The notes under the pieces are model-generated. The model was not told the DNA's origin, did not search any database, and saw only the letters and a program-made list of their open reading frames with translations. From positions 1 through 33,835 of IMG/VR virus record IMGVR_UViG_3300043539_001893: a stretch of 33,835 bases of DNA, one strand, 5' to 3'. Positions within the stretch are counted from its first letter, which is position 1. The number at the start of each line of letters is the position of its first letter. A program made the translations under genes and the position numbers. Below, in pieces: positions 6,750 through 14,865 of this stretch. Source of the DNA: a virus.

Positions 6750-9700
6750 ATGGCTGTTATACAAAAAACTTTATTTGCTAAAAACTTAGACAAGTACGCC
6801 GTATTAGTAAATGATACGGAACCTAATAGTAGATATTTTAAAATAACAGAATTGCCTGATACATTTACAGGTGGTAAGAATGCATTTTTAATTGCAGGTT
6901 CACAAGAATTAGTTCCAGATACTAAAATACAAATTGAATTAAAAGATTCGGCAGGTAATATAATTTATCACGAACCAGGTGAAGGATACTTTTCATCATC
7001 ATTTAAAGATACTAATGATAAACCCATTATAACCGAATATTATGAAGGTGTTTCAAAGGTAGTATCGGTTTATGTTTATCCCGATACGGCATTTGGGCCA
7101 TGTACACTTACTATATTAGGTGAGTTAAGTGAGTATCAAGATACAAATGGTATTACACTTCCCGTTCCTTTAGATTGGGAAAATAAATACAATGTTAAGT
7201 GGACAAAAACTATAAATGTAAATCCGGCATTAGCTAATACTACAAAGATTAGATTTTACCAAAGGCCACAAGCTACTATTACCGAATTACTTAGTCCACT
7301 ATATAGAATAGAAAATGATTTAAAAGTCGCATCTGCAGTTACACAATCCTTTGCAAATATTAAACTTTCAAAATTAGAAACATTTGCAGGTGATGTTAAA
7401 AGAGTAAAAGTATTTAGAACTTCTGAAGGTGATATTTCCGATTATGATTTGATACAAGATATATTGGTTGAGTCAAAAGAATTATTAACATCATATGGTT
7501 TGTCAGGAAGTGTAGTAGGCCAGACTGGAATACTAACATCGGAAACACTTAAAAATAATTGGAATACAGGTTCGTTAAATGCATATCTTACATCCAGTAG
7601 AGTTGAAAGTGGTGTTAGATTAACAGGTAGTGGGTATTTTACATATTCATCTTCTTTGGATATTAAAAGTTCAAATACATATGAATTAAATTTAGATGCA
7701 TTTTATTCATCATCTACTTCAAGTAATTTGGGAATATATTTAAATCAAATTACAACTTCAGTAGTAAATGGTGTAACGGTACCGACAACAATATCAAGCA
7801 GTATTTCAACATTAATAGGAACGCAACCTACAAAAAATTTATTAGATACGGTAATACCATTTAGGATAGATAGGGATTATCCATCTGCATCTTTATACTT
7901 TTCACAATCTCAAGGTGAATGGCATTTGGGAAATATTAGTTTACGATTATCACAGGATACCGCATTTTCTCCAGATGAGATTTCATTTGTTACTACAATG
8001 CCGACGGTATTAGGTAATGAAACTTATAATTTTAAATTTGAATTTTATGATGTAAACAATAACTATGTACCTGTTGCAGTAACACAATCTGCATTATTTA
8101 CAGGTGGTAACAATAATATAAATGGCACACTTACATTGATAAGTTCTTCTGCATCGGGTTCTTTAGCAGATTTAAATAGGGTATCATCTTCAATTAGTGG
8201 AACAGTAACATTAACAAGTTCATCTATTAGTGGTAGTTTGACTAGTGTAAGTTCATCGGTTAGTGGAACAATAACTACATTAAGTGGTTCGGTATCAAGA
8301 AGTGTTGCACTTACATTATCTGCATCTCTTTCAAATGTAAAATTATTAGCAGATGGTGGATATCCTGGAACATTTATAGAAAGTTCTTCAATTTATTCAC
8401 CAAATATAGCAGGTATAGACGGATATTTTAGTAATAAATTTCAAGTCGGTAAAACAAATCCAATTGTATTAGACGCATCTACTACAACTCGAAAAATATA
8501 TGTAGGAACAGGAACTTATAATAATGTAAATACATCCGTTTATATGGATAGTACAGGACAATTTTCTCTTAAAGATAAATTAACATTTGATACAAGTGGA
8601 AATCTTTCTGTAAATGGTACTATAAATGTAACAGCTGGTAATGCTGCTACACAAACTTATGCAAATACTATTGGAACAAATGCAGTATCATCGGGTTCAG
8701 TTTCAGCGGCAGCTGCACAAACCGCTGCAGAGTTATTTGCATCAAGTGCTGCAGGACGAGCCGTAACATCCGGTTCAGTTGCAGCAACGGCTGCACAACA
8801 GGCTGCGATTGCACAAGCAAAAGCCGATGCAAGTGCTTCTGTAAACTTATTAGCAGCTGGGGATTGGACGGGTGGTGGTACAACATTTATTAGTGCACGT
8901 TCTATTTCGTCTCCTGTTTTAGCTGGTAATGCGGGGTATATAAGTGAAATTCTTAAAGTAGGTCAAAATGGAATCACTTTGGATGGAGGAAATAAAAAGA
9001 TTTATGTAGGAACTGGTACATATGCAAATGCAAATACACCATTTTATTTTGCATCGGGTTCTACTAATGTATTTTCATTGGGCAGTAAACTAACTTTTGA
9101 TGGTGACAATTTATCTATTCAAGGTGGTATTACGGCAACATCACTAACACTAAGTGCGGGTGTAACGGTTCCAAACGCATCGGTTGCAGGACTTGGTTCT
9201 TTGGCATTAAAAAGTAGTGTATCGGCAACAGCGGATGTAACCGGTTTGGGTGCATTAGCGACACGTAGTTCGGTTAATGCAACTTACATAGACGATAATT
9301 CAATTAGTACTGGTAAAATAATAGCCGACTCAATCGTTGCGGAAAAAATTGCTTCATTAAAGTTTTTTGGTAGAGATGCACAATTTGATACCGGTTCAAT
9401 TGCGGGATGGAATTTTAATGGGAACTCATTATTTAAAAGTAATGGTACACATACTATTAAATTGAGTTCAACTGATGCTTCTTATTTTATTACAAGAGAT
9501 AGTACAAATCAAACAAAAGTAAAAATATCACCGGCAACAACTATTCCGGCAATAGCTGTTTCTTCGTTTGACTTTGTTAATTTTACATATGCAGCGACTA
9601 CAAGATTAACGGTTAGTGGTGATAGTTCTCAAGAAGAAACCAGAACATTAACCGCAACAAGTGGTAGAGGTGATATTGATGGTAGTCTAGGTTATAGGGG

Positions 9701-10760
9701 TACAGGTATCATATACTTAGAAAATCCTACCGAAGAAATTTGGGTTGATGGAGATGGGGTAAATGGTTTAACTTTATTACAATTCCTTGCTACTATTCAA
9801 GTTAATGGTGGAACGATTAATAATGATGATGGAGTACGTGCAAAGTATCAATTAACATTGGTTGCAGAAAAATATGCATCTTATACACACGCTGCCAATA
9901 GAACAAATTTAATTCAAACATATAGGTCAACTATTGTTGAAAATAATTTAGTAAAACTAGCAGGTAACACATTCAGTTATGCTGATTATTCATATGGTAT
10001 TTTTGGAGGTGGTTTTCAAGTAGATAGTAATCAAAACTGGTTTTATGTTTATTTAGAACAATATGTTCAATGCGCAACTAGTAATGGCGACCCATATGAT
10101 GACTCTGCATTAGTTTATATGAATGATTTTGGTTCAACTGTAAAAGTACAGTTTGGTAGAGTAGATAATGGATTTTCACAATTGGCACCTGCAGGATTAC
10201 AAGTGTATACAGGTGTTAGGAATTATATGAACGCATCTGTGTCGGCTGTATCCGGTGAAAACTTTTTTGAAGTAAAAGGAAAGTCTCAATTTTTGTCAGG
10301 ACTATCTGTTAATGGTACGTTTTCTGCGACTACTAAACAATTCCAAATTACACATCCATTAGATGAAAATAAATGGTTATATCACACTGCAATTGAAGGC
10401 CCACAAGCAGATTTGATTTATAGAGGTAAAATAAATTTAATAAATGGTGAAGGTAGTTCTAATATAGATATTTCTGCAAGATTAACAAATGGAACATTTA
10501 ATTCATTAACAAGAAATGCACAATTATTTTTACAAAATAATGATTCATTTGATAGAATAAAAGGTAAAATTGAAGATGGAAATGTATATGTTGTTAGTGA
10601 AAATCAAAATTCATCCGCATCGGTGGATTGGACAGTTATTGCTGAAAGATGTGATACGGAAGTATTGACGGGTGGTACATATGGCGGTGATGGTAAATAT
10701 AAAACCGAAAAGTGGAAAAGGGAATTTCGTGATACTTTAATGATAACGGGTTCAGTATGA
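6750..10760 (+). CDS. Long tail-fibre / adhesin-type virion protein
   Basis: A 1336-residue beta-rich, Ser/Thr/Gly/Asn-rich protein with no signal peptide, as expected for a fibre. N-terminal ~450 residues: fibre-like beta domains. Residues ~465-530: low-complexity SSxSG repeats with the spacing of a thin trimeric shaft. Then a duplicated domain: KIYVGTGTY occurs exactly at 582-590 and 750-758 (168-residue period), each followed by a SLxxKLTFD block, with an Ala-rich helical stretch between. Residues ~850-910 hold a TGKIIADSIVAEKI/GSIAGWNF block that I associate with tail proteins. Near residue 1200 an ITHPLDENKWLYHTAIEGP motif starts a C-terminal domain shared by many phage fibres. It likely binds the host surface. 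Its stop codon overlaps the first glycosyltransferase start (ATGA). Confidence 0.85.
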   Translation: MAVIQKTLFAKNLDKYAVLVNDTEPNSRYFKITELPDTFTGGKNAFLIAGSQELVPDTKIQIELKDSAGNIIYHEPGEGYFSSSFKDTNDKPIITEYYEGVSKVVSVYVYPDTAFGPCTLTILGELSEYQDTNGITLPVPLDWENKYNVKWTKTINVNPALANTTKIRFYQRPQATITELLSPLYRIENDLKVASAVTQSFANIKLSKLETFAGDVKRVKVFRTSEGDISDYDLIQDILVESKELLTSYGLSGSVVGQTGILTSETLKNNWNTGSLNAYLTSSRVESGVRLTGSGYFTYSSSLDIKSSNTYELNLDAFYSSSTSSNLGIYLNQITTSVVNGVTVPTTISSSISTLIGTQPTKNLLDTVIPFRIDRDYPSASLYFSQSQGEWHLGNISLRLSQDTAFSPDEISFVTTMPTVLGNETYNFKFEFYDVNNNYVPVAVTQSALFTGGNNNINGTLTLISSSASGSLADLNRVSSSISGTVTLTSSSISGSLTSVSSSVSGTITTLSGSVSRSVALTLSASLSNVKLLADGGYPGTFIESSSIYSPNIAGIDGYFSNKFQVGKTNPIVLDASTTTRKIYVGTGTYNNVNTSVYMDSTGQFSLKDKLTFDTSGNLSVNGTINVTAGNAATQTYANTIGTNAVSSGSVSAAAAQTAAELFASSAAGRAVTSGSVAATAAQQAAIAQAKADASASVNLLAAGDWTGGGTTFISARSISSPVLAGNAGYISEILKVGQNGITLDGGNKKIYVGTGTYANANTPFYFASGSTNVFSLGSKLTFDGDNLSIQGGITATSLTLSAGVTVPNASVAGLGSLALKSSVSATADVTGLGALATRSSVNATYIDDNSISTGKIIADSIVAEKIASLKFFGRDAQFDTGSIAGWNFNGNSLFKSNGTHTIKLSSTDASYFITRDSTNQTKVKISPATTIPAIAVSSFDFVNFTYAATTRLTVSGDSSQEETRTLTATSGRGDIDGSLGYRGTGIIYLENPTEEIWVDGDGVNGLTLLQFLATIQVNGGTINNDDGVRAKYQLTLVAEKYASYTHAANRTNLIQTYRSTIVENNLVKLAGNTFSYADYSYGIFGGGFQVDSNQNWFYVYLEQYVQCATSNGDPYDDSALVYMNDFGSTVKVQFGRVDNGFSQLAPAGLQVYTGVRNYMNASVSAVSGENFFEVKGKSQFLSGLSVNGTFSATTKQFQITHPLDENKWLYHTAIEGPQADLIYRGKINLINGEGSSNIDISARLTNGTFNSLTRNAQLFLQNNDSFDRIKGKIEDGNVYVVSENQNSSASVDWTVIAERCDTEVLTGGTYGGDGKYKTEKWKREFRDTLMITGSV

Positions 10761-11740
10761 TAGTACTTATTACAACAGGTTACGGAAAAAATGTTATAGG
10801 TGGTGCCGATTTATGGTGTAATAACTTTATTGAAAATGTTTTACCATTAGTCAAAGAAGATTACAAAATTATAATTGACGGCAGGCCATTGGTTAGAGAA
10901 ATTGATGCAATATACACTTTTGGAAACGAAAAAGAAGTTGATAAAATATTAGACGAATGTGATAAGATTATTTTCTTACATCATTCTTACAAACCAAATC
11001 CCATTATTAAAAACTATTTACACAAAACTTATCTTACATTTGTTCATGCTTTCATTCCTGATATGTTAGGATTGAATTCTGATTATGAAAATATAATGAC
11101 AAAAGTCGATTGGGAATGGCAAAAAGAAATATTAGATAATTCCGACAATGTAGTTTGGATAGGATATGAAAAAGATACAATACATAATGAATATCCAAAA
11201 ACAAAAACTATTACAAATTACTATGAATGGAAACACAATAAACCATTCACAGGAATTATAAGTAATAAGATTGGATATGCTGCAAGATGTGAAACCAGAA
11301 AAAATGCACATTATTTAGATTACATTCCATCAATTATATTTTCAAACAAGTATGATTACAAAAGAATGTTAGAAGGGTCAAAAACTAATTCGGATTATCA
11401 TAGGTTTATGGAATTTGATTATACATTTCATAATAAATTTTTTGAAAGTAATTTTCAAATATTTCATGGGTGTTATATAAAAGAACCATTTGGATATGCA
11501 ATATTTGATGCAGTTGATAATGGCAAAGTTCCAATTATACATACCGATTGGATGAAACACATTGATTACAAATATAGAGCAAATAGTAAAGGAGAATTTC
11601 ACCAAAGATATTTAGAATTACAAGAAGACGAATTTGAAAAAGTAAATTTAGAATTTTGTAAATTAAGAAATGCACTAGAAAAATATACAAATAAAGAGTT
11701 ATGGATACAAAAGATAAACAATTACTTAATACAAAATTAA
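10757..11740 (+). CDS. GT-B (GT4-like) glycosyltransferase
   Basis: A 327-residue protein. The N-terminal half begins with a Rossmann-like strand and glycine loop (MIVLITTGYGKNVIGGADLW). The C-terminal half has GYAARCETRKNAHYLD (about 173-188) and EPFGYAIFDAVDNGKVPII, the donor-site signature of GT4-type enzymes. The usual E-x7-E is here E243 … D251. It should move a sugar from a nucleotide donor to an unknown acceptor in the cytoplasm. The ATG overlaps the fibre stop by 4 bases, so it is translationally coupled to the fibre gene, which hints at fibre or virion glycosylation (inference). It is shorter than many GT4 enzymes (~370 residues). Confidence 0.75.
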   Translation: MIVLITTGYGKNVIGGADLWCNNFIENVLPLVKEDYKIIIDGRPLVREIDAIYTFGNEKEVDKILDECDKIIFLHHSYKPNPIIKNYLHKTYLTFVHAFIPDMLGLNSDYENIMTKVDWEWQKEILDNSDNVVWIGYEKDTIHNEYPKTKTITNYYEWKHNKPFTGIISNKIGYAARCETRKNAHYLDYIPSIIFSNKYDYKRMLEGSKTNSDYHRFMEFDYTFHNKFFESNFQIFHGCYIKEPFGYAIFDAVDNGKVPIIHTDWMKHIDYKYRANSKGEFHQRYLELQEDEFEKVNLEFCKLRNALEKYTNKELWIQKINNYLIQN

Positions 11741-12474
11741 TAAAAGAATATCTTACCAACAATCATAAAATAGATGATGAAGGTAATATAATTTTAGAGC
11801 CGGTAAAATATCGTTGGACACATGGTGCAACCGATTTACACTTAGGCGATGGCCTTTTGGTGTACTCTTTCATTCAATTTATTAGAGCAAAAGTATGCGT
11901 CTGTATTGGGTCAGGAGGTGGATTTATACCACGTCTTATGACACAAGCTAGGGTTGATTTATGGCATCAAAAAATATTTGATGGAAACGCTCAAATGGAA
12001 TGGGGAGATATTGGAACTACTATTATAATCGATGCAGCTAATGGTGTTGGAGGATTTACTGATTGGACAGAAGAAAATTCTTTTTTAAGACAACATTTTT
12101 CTCCACAAGTTATTTTAGAAACATCCGAAAAAACATTCTATGATTATTTTGTAAGACAAGATATTAAAATAGACTATTTACATATTGACGGAGACCATTC
12201 ATATGATGGTGTTAAAAAAGATTTTGAATTATATTCTACAATTATGTCTGAAAATGGAATTATTACAATTCACGATATAGACCAAAATTATCATGACACA
12301 TTTGTTGTAACGGAAAATTCAAAAGAAGATTTCGTTCCTTTTGATGGTCCCTGTAAATTTATTAAAGAATTGGAAGAGGATAAAAAATGGAATTTGGTAA
12401 ATTTAAAAAATTTTCGTATGTTTGATAAAAAAGTTACAAGCACTGGTTTAGCTTTACTAACAAGAAAGCTTTAA
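11701..12474 (+). CDS. Class I SAM-dependent methyltransferase (Methyltransf_24-like)
   Basis: A 257-residue protein. SAM-binding motif I is VCIGSGGGFIPRL (about 66-78), and the late motif YLHIDGDHSYDGVKKDFE (about 159-176), followed by GIITIHDID, is typical of the Methyltransf_24 group. That group includes metal-dependent O-methyltransferases and sugar-cassette enzymes. It probably methylates a sugar hydroxyl or a related small group (inference). The first ATG overlaps the upstream gene by 40 bases, longer than other junctions here. No later ATG exists before the SAM motif, so the overlap or a non-ATG start must be real. A paralogue of the same type lies at 16276. Confidence 0.78.
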   Translation: MDTKDKQLLNTKLIKEYLTNNHKIDDEGNIILEPVKYRWTHGATDLHLGDGLLVYSFIQFIRAKVCVCIGSGGGFIPRLMTQARVDLWHQKIFDGNAQMEWGDIGTTIIIDAANGVGGFTDWTEENSFLRQHFSPQVILETSEKTFYDYFVRQDIKIDYLHIDGDHSYDGVKKDFELYSTIMSENGIITIHDIDQNYHDTFVVTENSKEDFVPFDGPCKFIKELEEDKKWNLVNLKNFRMFDKKVTSTGLALLTRKL

Positions 12475-12495
12475 AAAAGATTAATAAAAAATTAA

Positions 12496-13344
12496 ATGAA
12501 TAAAATAAGATTAGTTACAGTTACTGGTAGTAGGGTAGAAACTTTGTGGCATATGCTGAATCATTATAAAGATTTGGTAGACGAAATGTATGTTGTAGTT
12601 TATGAGTGGGAGGGCTCTAGTACTTATAATGAAGTTTTAAAAATAACTAAACAATTTGAAAAAGCTAGAATAGTAGAAAGAGCAACAAAAGAAAAATTCA
12701 ATTGGGAATATGTTACTCAGTTATATAATGAAACTAAAATGTTATTTCCTGATGATTGGTGGGTAGTTTCAGACGATGATGAATTTCATATTTATTCAAA
12801 ACCATTAAAACAAATTATATCAGCTTGTGATAGAAATGGTTGGGAAATAGTAAGAGGTGGATTTATTGATAGAATAGGACAAGTTGGAGATTTCCCAAAG
12901 ATAAATAAGAAAGAAAATATATTTGAACAATTTCCAGTTGCAGGATTTTTTAGATATCCAATGAGTGGTGCATGTCCTAATAAGGTATGTATAGTGAAAG
13001 GATATATTGAAATTACATCTGGTCAACATTATGCAAAAATAGACGGACATACTACATGGAGATGGCAAGGTTGGAATCACCCTTTAATTGCACCCATTGA
13101 GGAATACAATGTTCAGGTTCATCACTTTAAATGGGACTCAACCTGTATAGAAAGAATCAAACAAGTTGCAGATATTAAAAAAGAGTATGCATCATCTGAT
13201 GAATATTTAAAAATGTATCAATCTTTAAGAAGTAATAATTTTGAAATAGATGTTACAAATCAGGAATATATGTTTGAATACATTGGAACGGAAATTGATT
13301 ATAAACAATGGAATCAATTAATTAAAAAAATAATATCAATATAA
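12496..13344 (+). CDS. GT-A-type glycosyltransferase (GT2-like)
   Basis: A 282-residue protein. The N-terminal ~110 residues form a GT-A fold pattern: strand RLVTVTG, helix, strand MYVVVYEW, then WWVVSDDDEFHIY with the metal-binding acidic cluster D93-D94-D95. Later W/H-rich segments (TTWRWQGWNHP, VQVHHFKWDS) resemble the acceptor side of uncharacterised GT2/GT92-like proteins that begin with a similar RVETLWHMLNHY block. It probably transfers a hexose to a glycan or protein. It starts 21 bases after the methyltransferase and is followed by a repeat promoter. The donor and acceptor cannot be read from sequence. Confidence 0.7.
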   Translation: MNKIRLVTVTGSRVETLWHMLNHYKDLVDEMYVVVYEWEGSSTYNEVLKITKQFEKARIVERATKEKFNWEYVTQLYNETKMLFPDDWWVVSDDDEFHIYSKPLKQIISACDRNGWEIVRGGFIDRIGQVGDFPKINKKENIFEQFPVAGFFRYPMSGACPNKVCIVKGYIEITSGQHYAKIDGHTTWRWQGWNHPLIAPIEEYNVQVHHFKWDSTCIERIKQVADIKKEYASSDEYLKMYQSLRSNNFEIDVTNQEYMFEYIGTEIDYKQWNQLIKKIISI

Positions 13345-13376
13345 TTTGGTAATATCAAATAAAAATAGTACATTTA
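13344..13376 (+). promoter_or_regulatory. Repeated promoter/operator element, copy 3 (inside the glycan cassette)
   Basis: Contains the same 17-base core ATTTGGTAATATCAAAT (13344-13360) as copies 1 and 2. TTTG at 13345-13348, a 20-base spacer and TACATTTA (13369-13376) keep the exact geometry, although flanks and spacer end differ and the stem is shortened to ATTTG/CAAAT. It reads towards the 62-residue gene and the two GT7 enzymes, splitting the cassette into two transcription units. Confidence 0.65.
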
Positions 13377-13391
13377 TAAAAATAAACAATT

Positions 13392-13580
13392 ATGACAGAA
13401 GAAGAATTATTATTAGAAACTAAGAAGGTTAAAGCTTTGGAAAAAATTGCTAACTCATTAGATGCTCTTACGGTTTGGTTTGAAGAAATCGATAAAGATG
13501 AGTGGAGTGATAGAGTTCAATACTATTTAGCAGAATTTCATAAATTAGTTCCTAAAGAGGAAACCGATAACAATGCATAA
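13392..13580 (+). CDS. Small acidic phage protein of unknown function
   Basis: A 62-residue acidic, mostly helical protein (EEELLLETKKVKALEKIANSL, then a WFEEIDKDEWSDRVQYYLAEF block). It has no cysteines, signal or membrane segment. It is the first gene behind promoter copy 3 and its last 8 bases overlap the following GT7 gene, so it is probably expressed with it. It may be a helper or antitoxin-like small protein, but no family is recognised. Confidence 0.6.
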   Translation: MTEEELLLETKKVKALEKIANSLDALTVWFEEIDKDEWSDRVQYYLAEFHKLVPKEETDNNA

Positions 13581-14865
13581 ACTTGGCGTAATCGTTCCAT
13601 ACAGAAATCGATACGAACATCTCATAGAATTTAAAACTCATATAGTTCAATATTTAAAATCTCATAACATAGATTTTGAGATTATAATAGTTGAACAAGA
13701 TGATGCAAAATTATTTAATAGAGGAATGCTTCTAAATATCGGATTTGAACGAGCTAAGAAGTTGGATTGTGATTATGTTGTATTTCATGATATAGATATG
13801 ATACCAATAGATGTAGATTATTCTTATTCGGATACCCCCACTCACCTAGCCACCGACAATATTCCATTTGAATCTTATTTTGGTGGCATCACATTATTTC
13901 CATCCGAATTATTTGAAAAAATAAATGGGTTTTCTAACTTGTATTGGGGTTGGGGATTTGAAGATGATGACTTAAGATATAGATGTATAAAACACAATGT
14001 TCCATTTCAAAATATTATAGATGATACATTTACAAACGAAAAATTACCCATTTTTAATGGAGTAGACGCATATGCAACGGTTCCAAATATTATAAATTAT
14101 AATAGAAGTTTTAAAATAGAATTAGATATCAATTTAGATAAAGTTATTTATGATGTAAACAAACAATTTGATATATTTCCAATTTTATCAATAAAAGGTT
14201 ACGATTTTAAACTTTTTTATAATTCTTTTAATAGATTTTATTTACAACTTTTTGATAAAAAAGGTAATTACTATGATGTTCATTCCGATATTGTAACAAC
14301 ATCAAAAAATAAAATAGTAATAGAATATAATAAAAAAGAAAATATAATTACTTTTGTGGTAAATAATATTGTGAATAGTATCAAACTTTCGGAATATATA
14401 TATAATTATTCCAATTCCGATGATATAATAATCGGTACCGATGGCACAAAAGAAAGCTTTTTTAAAGGAACTATAAATGAATTTTTATTAAAACAAAATG
14501 ATGAAATAACAATTCATTATAAAAATTATAATATTACAAAATATTGTTTTACCGACATTTCTGGTAATAAAAATGATGGTAAATTTTTTAATGTTTATTT
14601 AAATTATTTTAAATCATTTGTAAATCATTATTCATATATACCATTTAGGAGAAATAGTAAACTTTTAAAATTGTACCACAAAGATTGTGGATTTAATGAT
14701 GGTAGATGGCAAGATGATAATAGTAGATGGAACCAGTTGAGATATAATAATGAAGTACAATTTGGGTATCACGATAATATCGATGATGGCCTAAGTAATT
14801 GTCATTATACATTATATGGTAAAACAAAAGATAATAAAATAACTCATTTAAATGTAGGTATATAA
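13573..14865 (+). CDS. GT7 (beta-1,4-galactosyltransferase-like) enzyme with inserted LamG-like domain
   Basis: 430 residues. The N-terminal part carries the GT7 signatures: VPYRNR (8-13), FNRGMLLNIGF (48-58), the metal-binding HDID (D73, D75), YFGG and NGFSNLYWGWGFEDDDL (118-134). These match animal beta4GalT motifs such as WGWGGEDDD. The C-terminal ~80 residues resume the same fold: a basic strand ending in Y368-H369 (beta4GalT MIRH, whose His binds the metal) and a D405-G-L-S-N block followed by YTLYGKTKDNKITHLNVGI, matching DGLNSLTY … ITVDIG. Between them (~155-345) is a concanavalin/LamG-like beta domain starting FNGVDAYATVP and ending DISGNKNDG, with much more extreme AT content. It likely adds galactose or a similar sugar, with the insert perhaps binding acceptor glycan (inference). 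It overlaps the next gene by one base. Confidence 0.82.
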   Translation: MHKLGVIVPYRNRYEHLIEFKTHIVQYLKSHNIDFEIIIVEQDDAKLFNRGMLLNIGFERAKKLDCDYVVFHDIDMIPIDVDYSYSDTPTHLATDNIPFESYFGGITLFPSELFEKINGFSNLYWGWGFEDDDLRYRCIKHNVPFQNIIDDTFTNEKLPIFNGVDAYATVPNIINYNRSFKIELDINLDKVIYDVNKQFDIFPILSIKGYDFKLFYNSFNRFYLQLFDKKGNYYDVHSDIVTTSKNKIVIEYNKKENIITFVVNNIVNSIKLSEYIYNYSNSDDIIIGTDGTKESFFKGTINEFLLKQNDEITIHYKNYNITKYCFTDISGNKNDGKFFNVYLNYFKSFVNHYSYIPFRRNSKLLKLYHKDCGFNDGRWQDDNSRWNQLRYNNEVQFGYHDNIDDGLSNCHYTLYGKTKDNKITHLNVGI

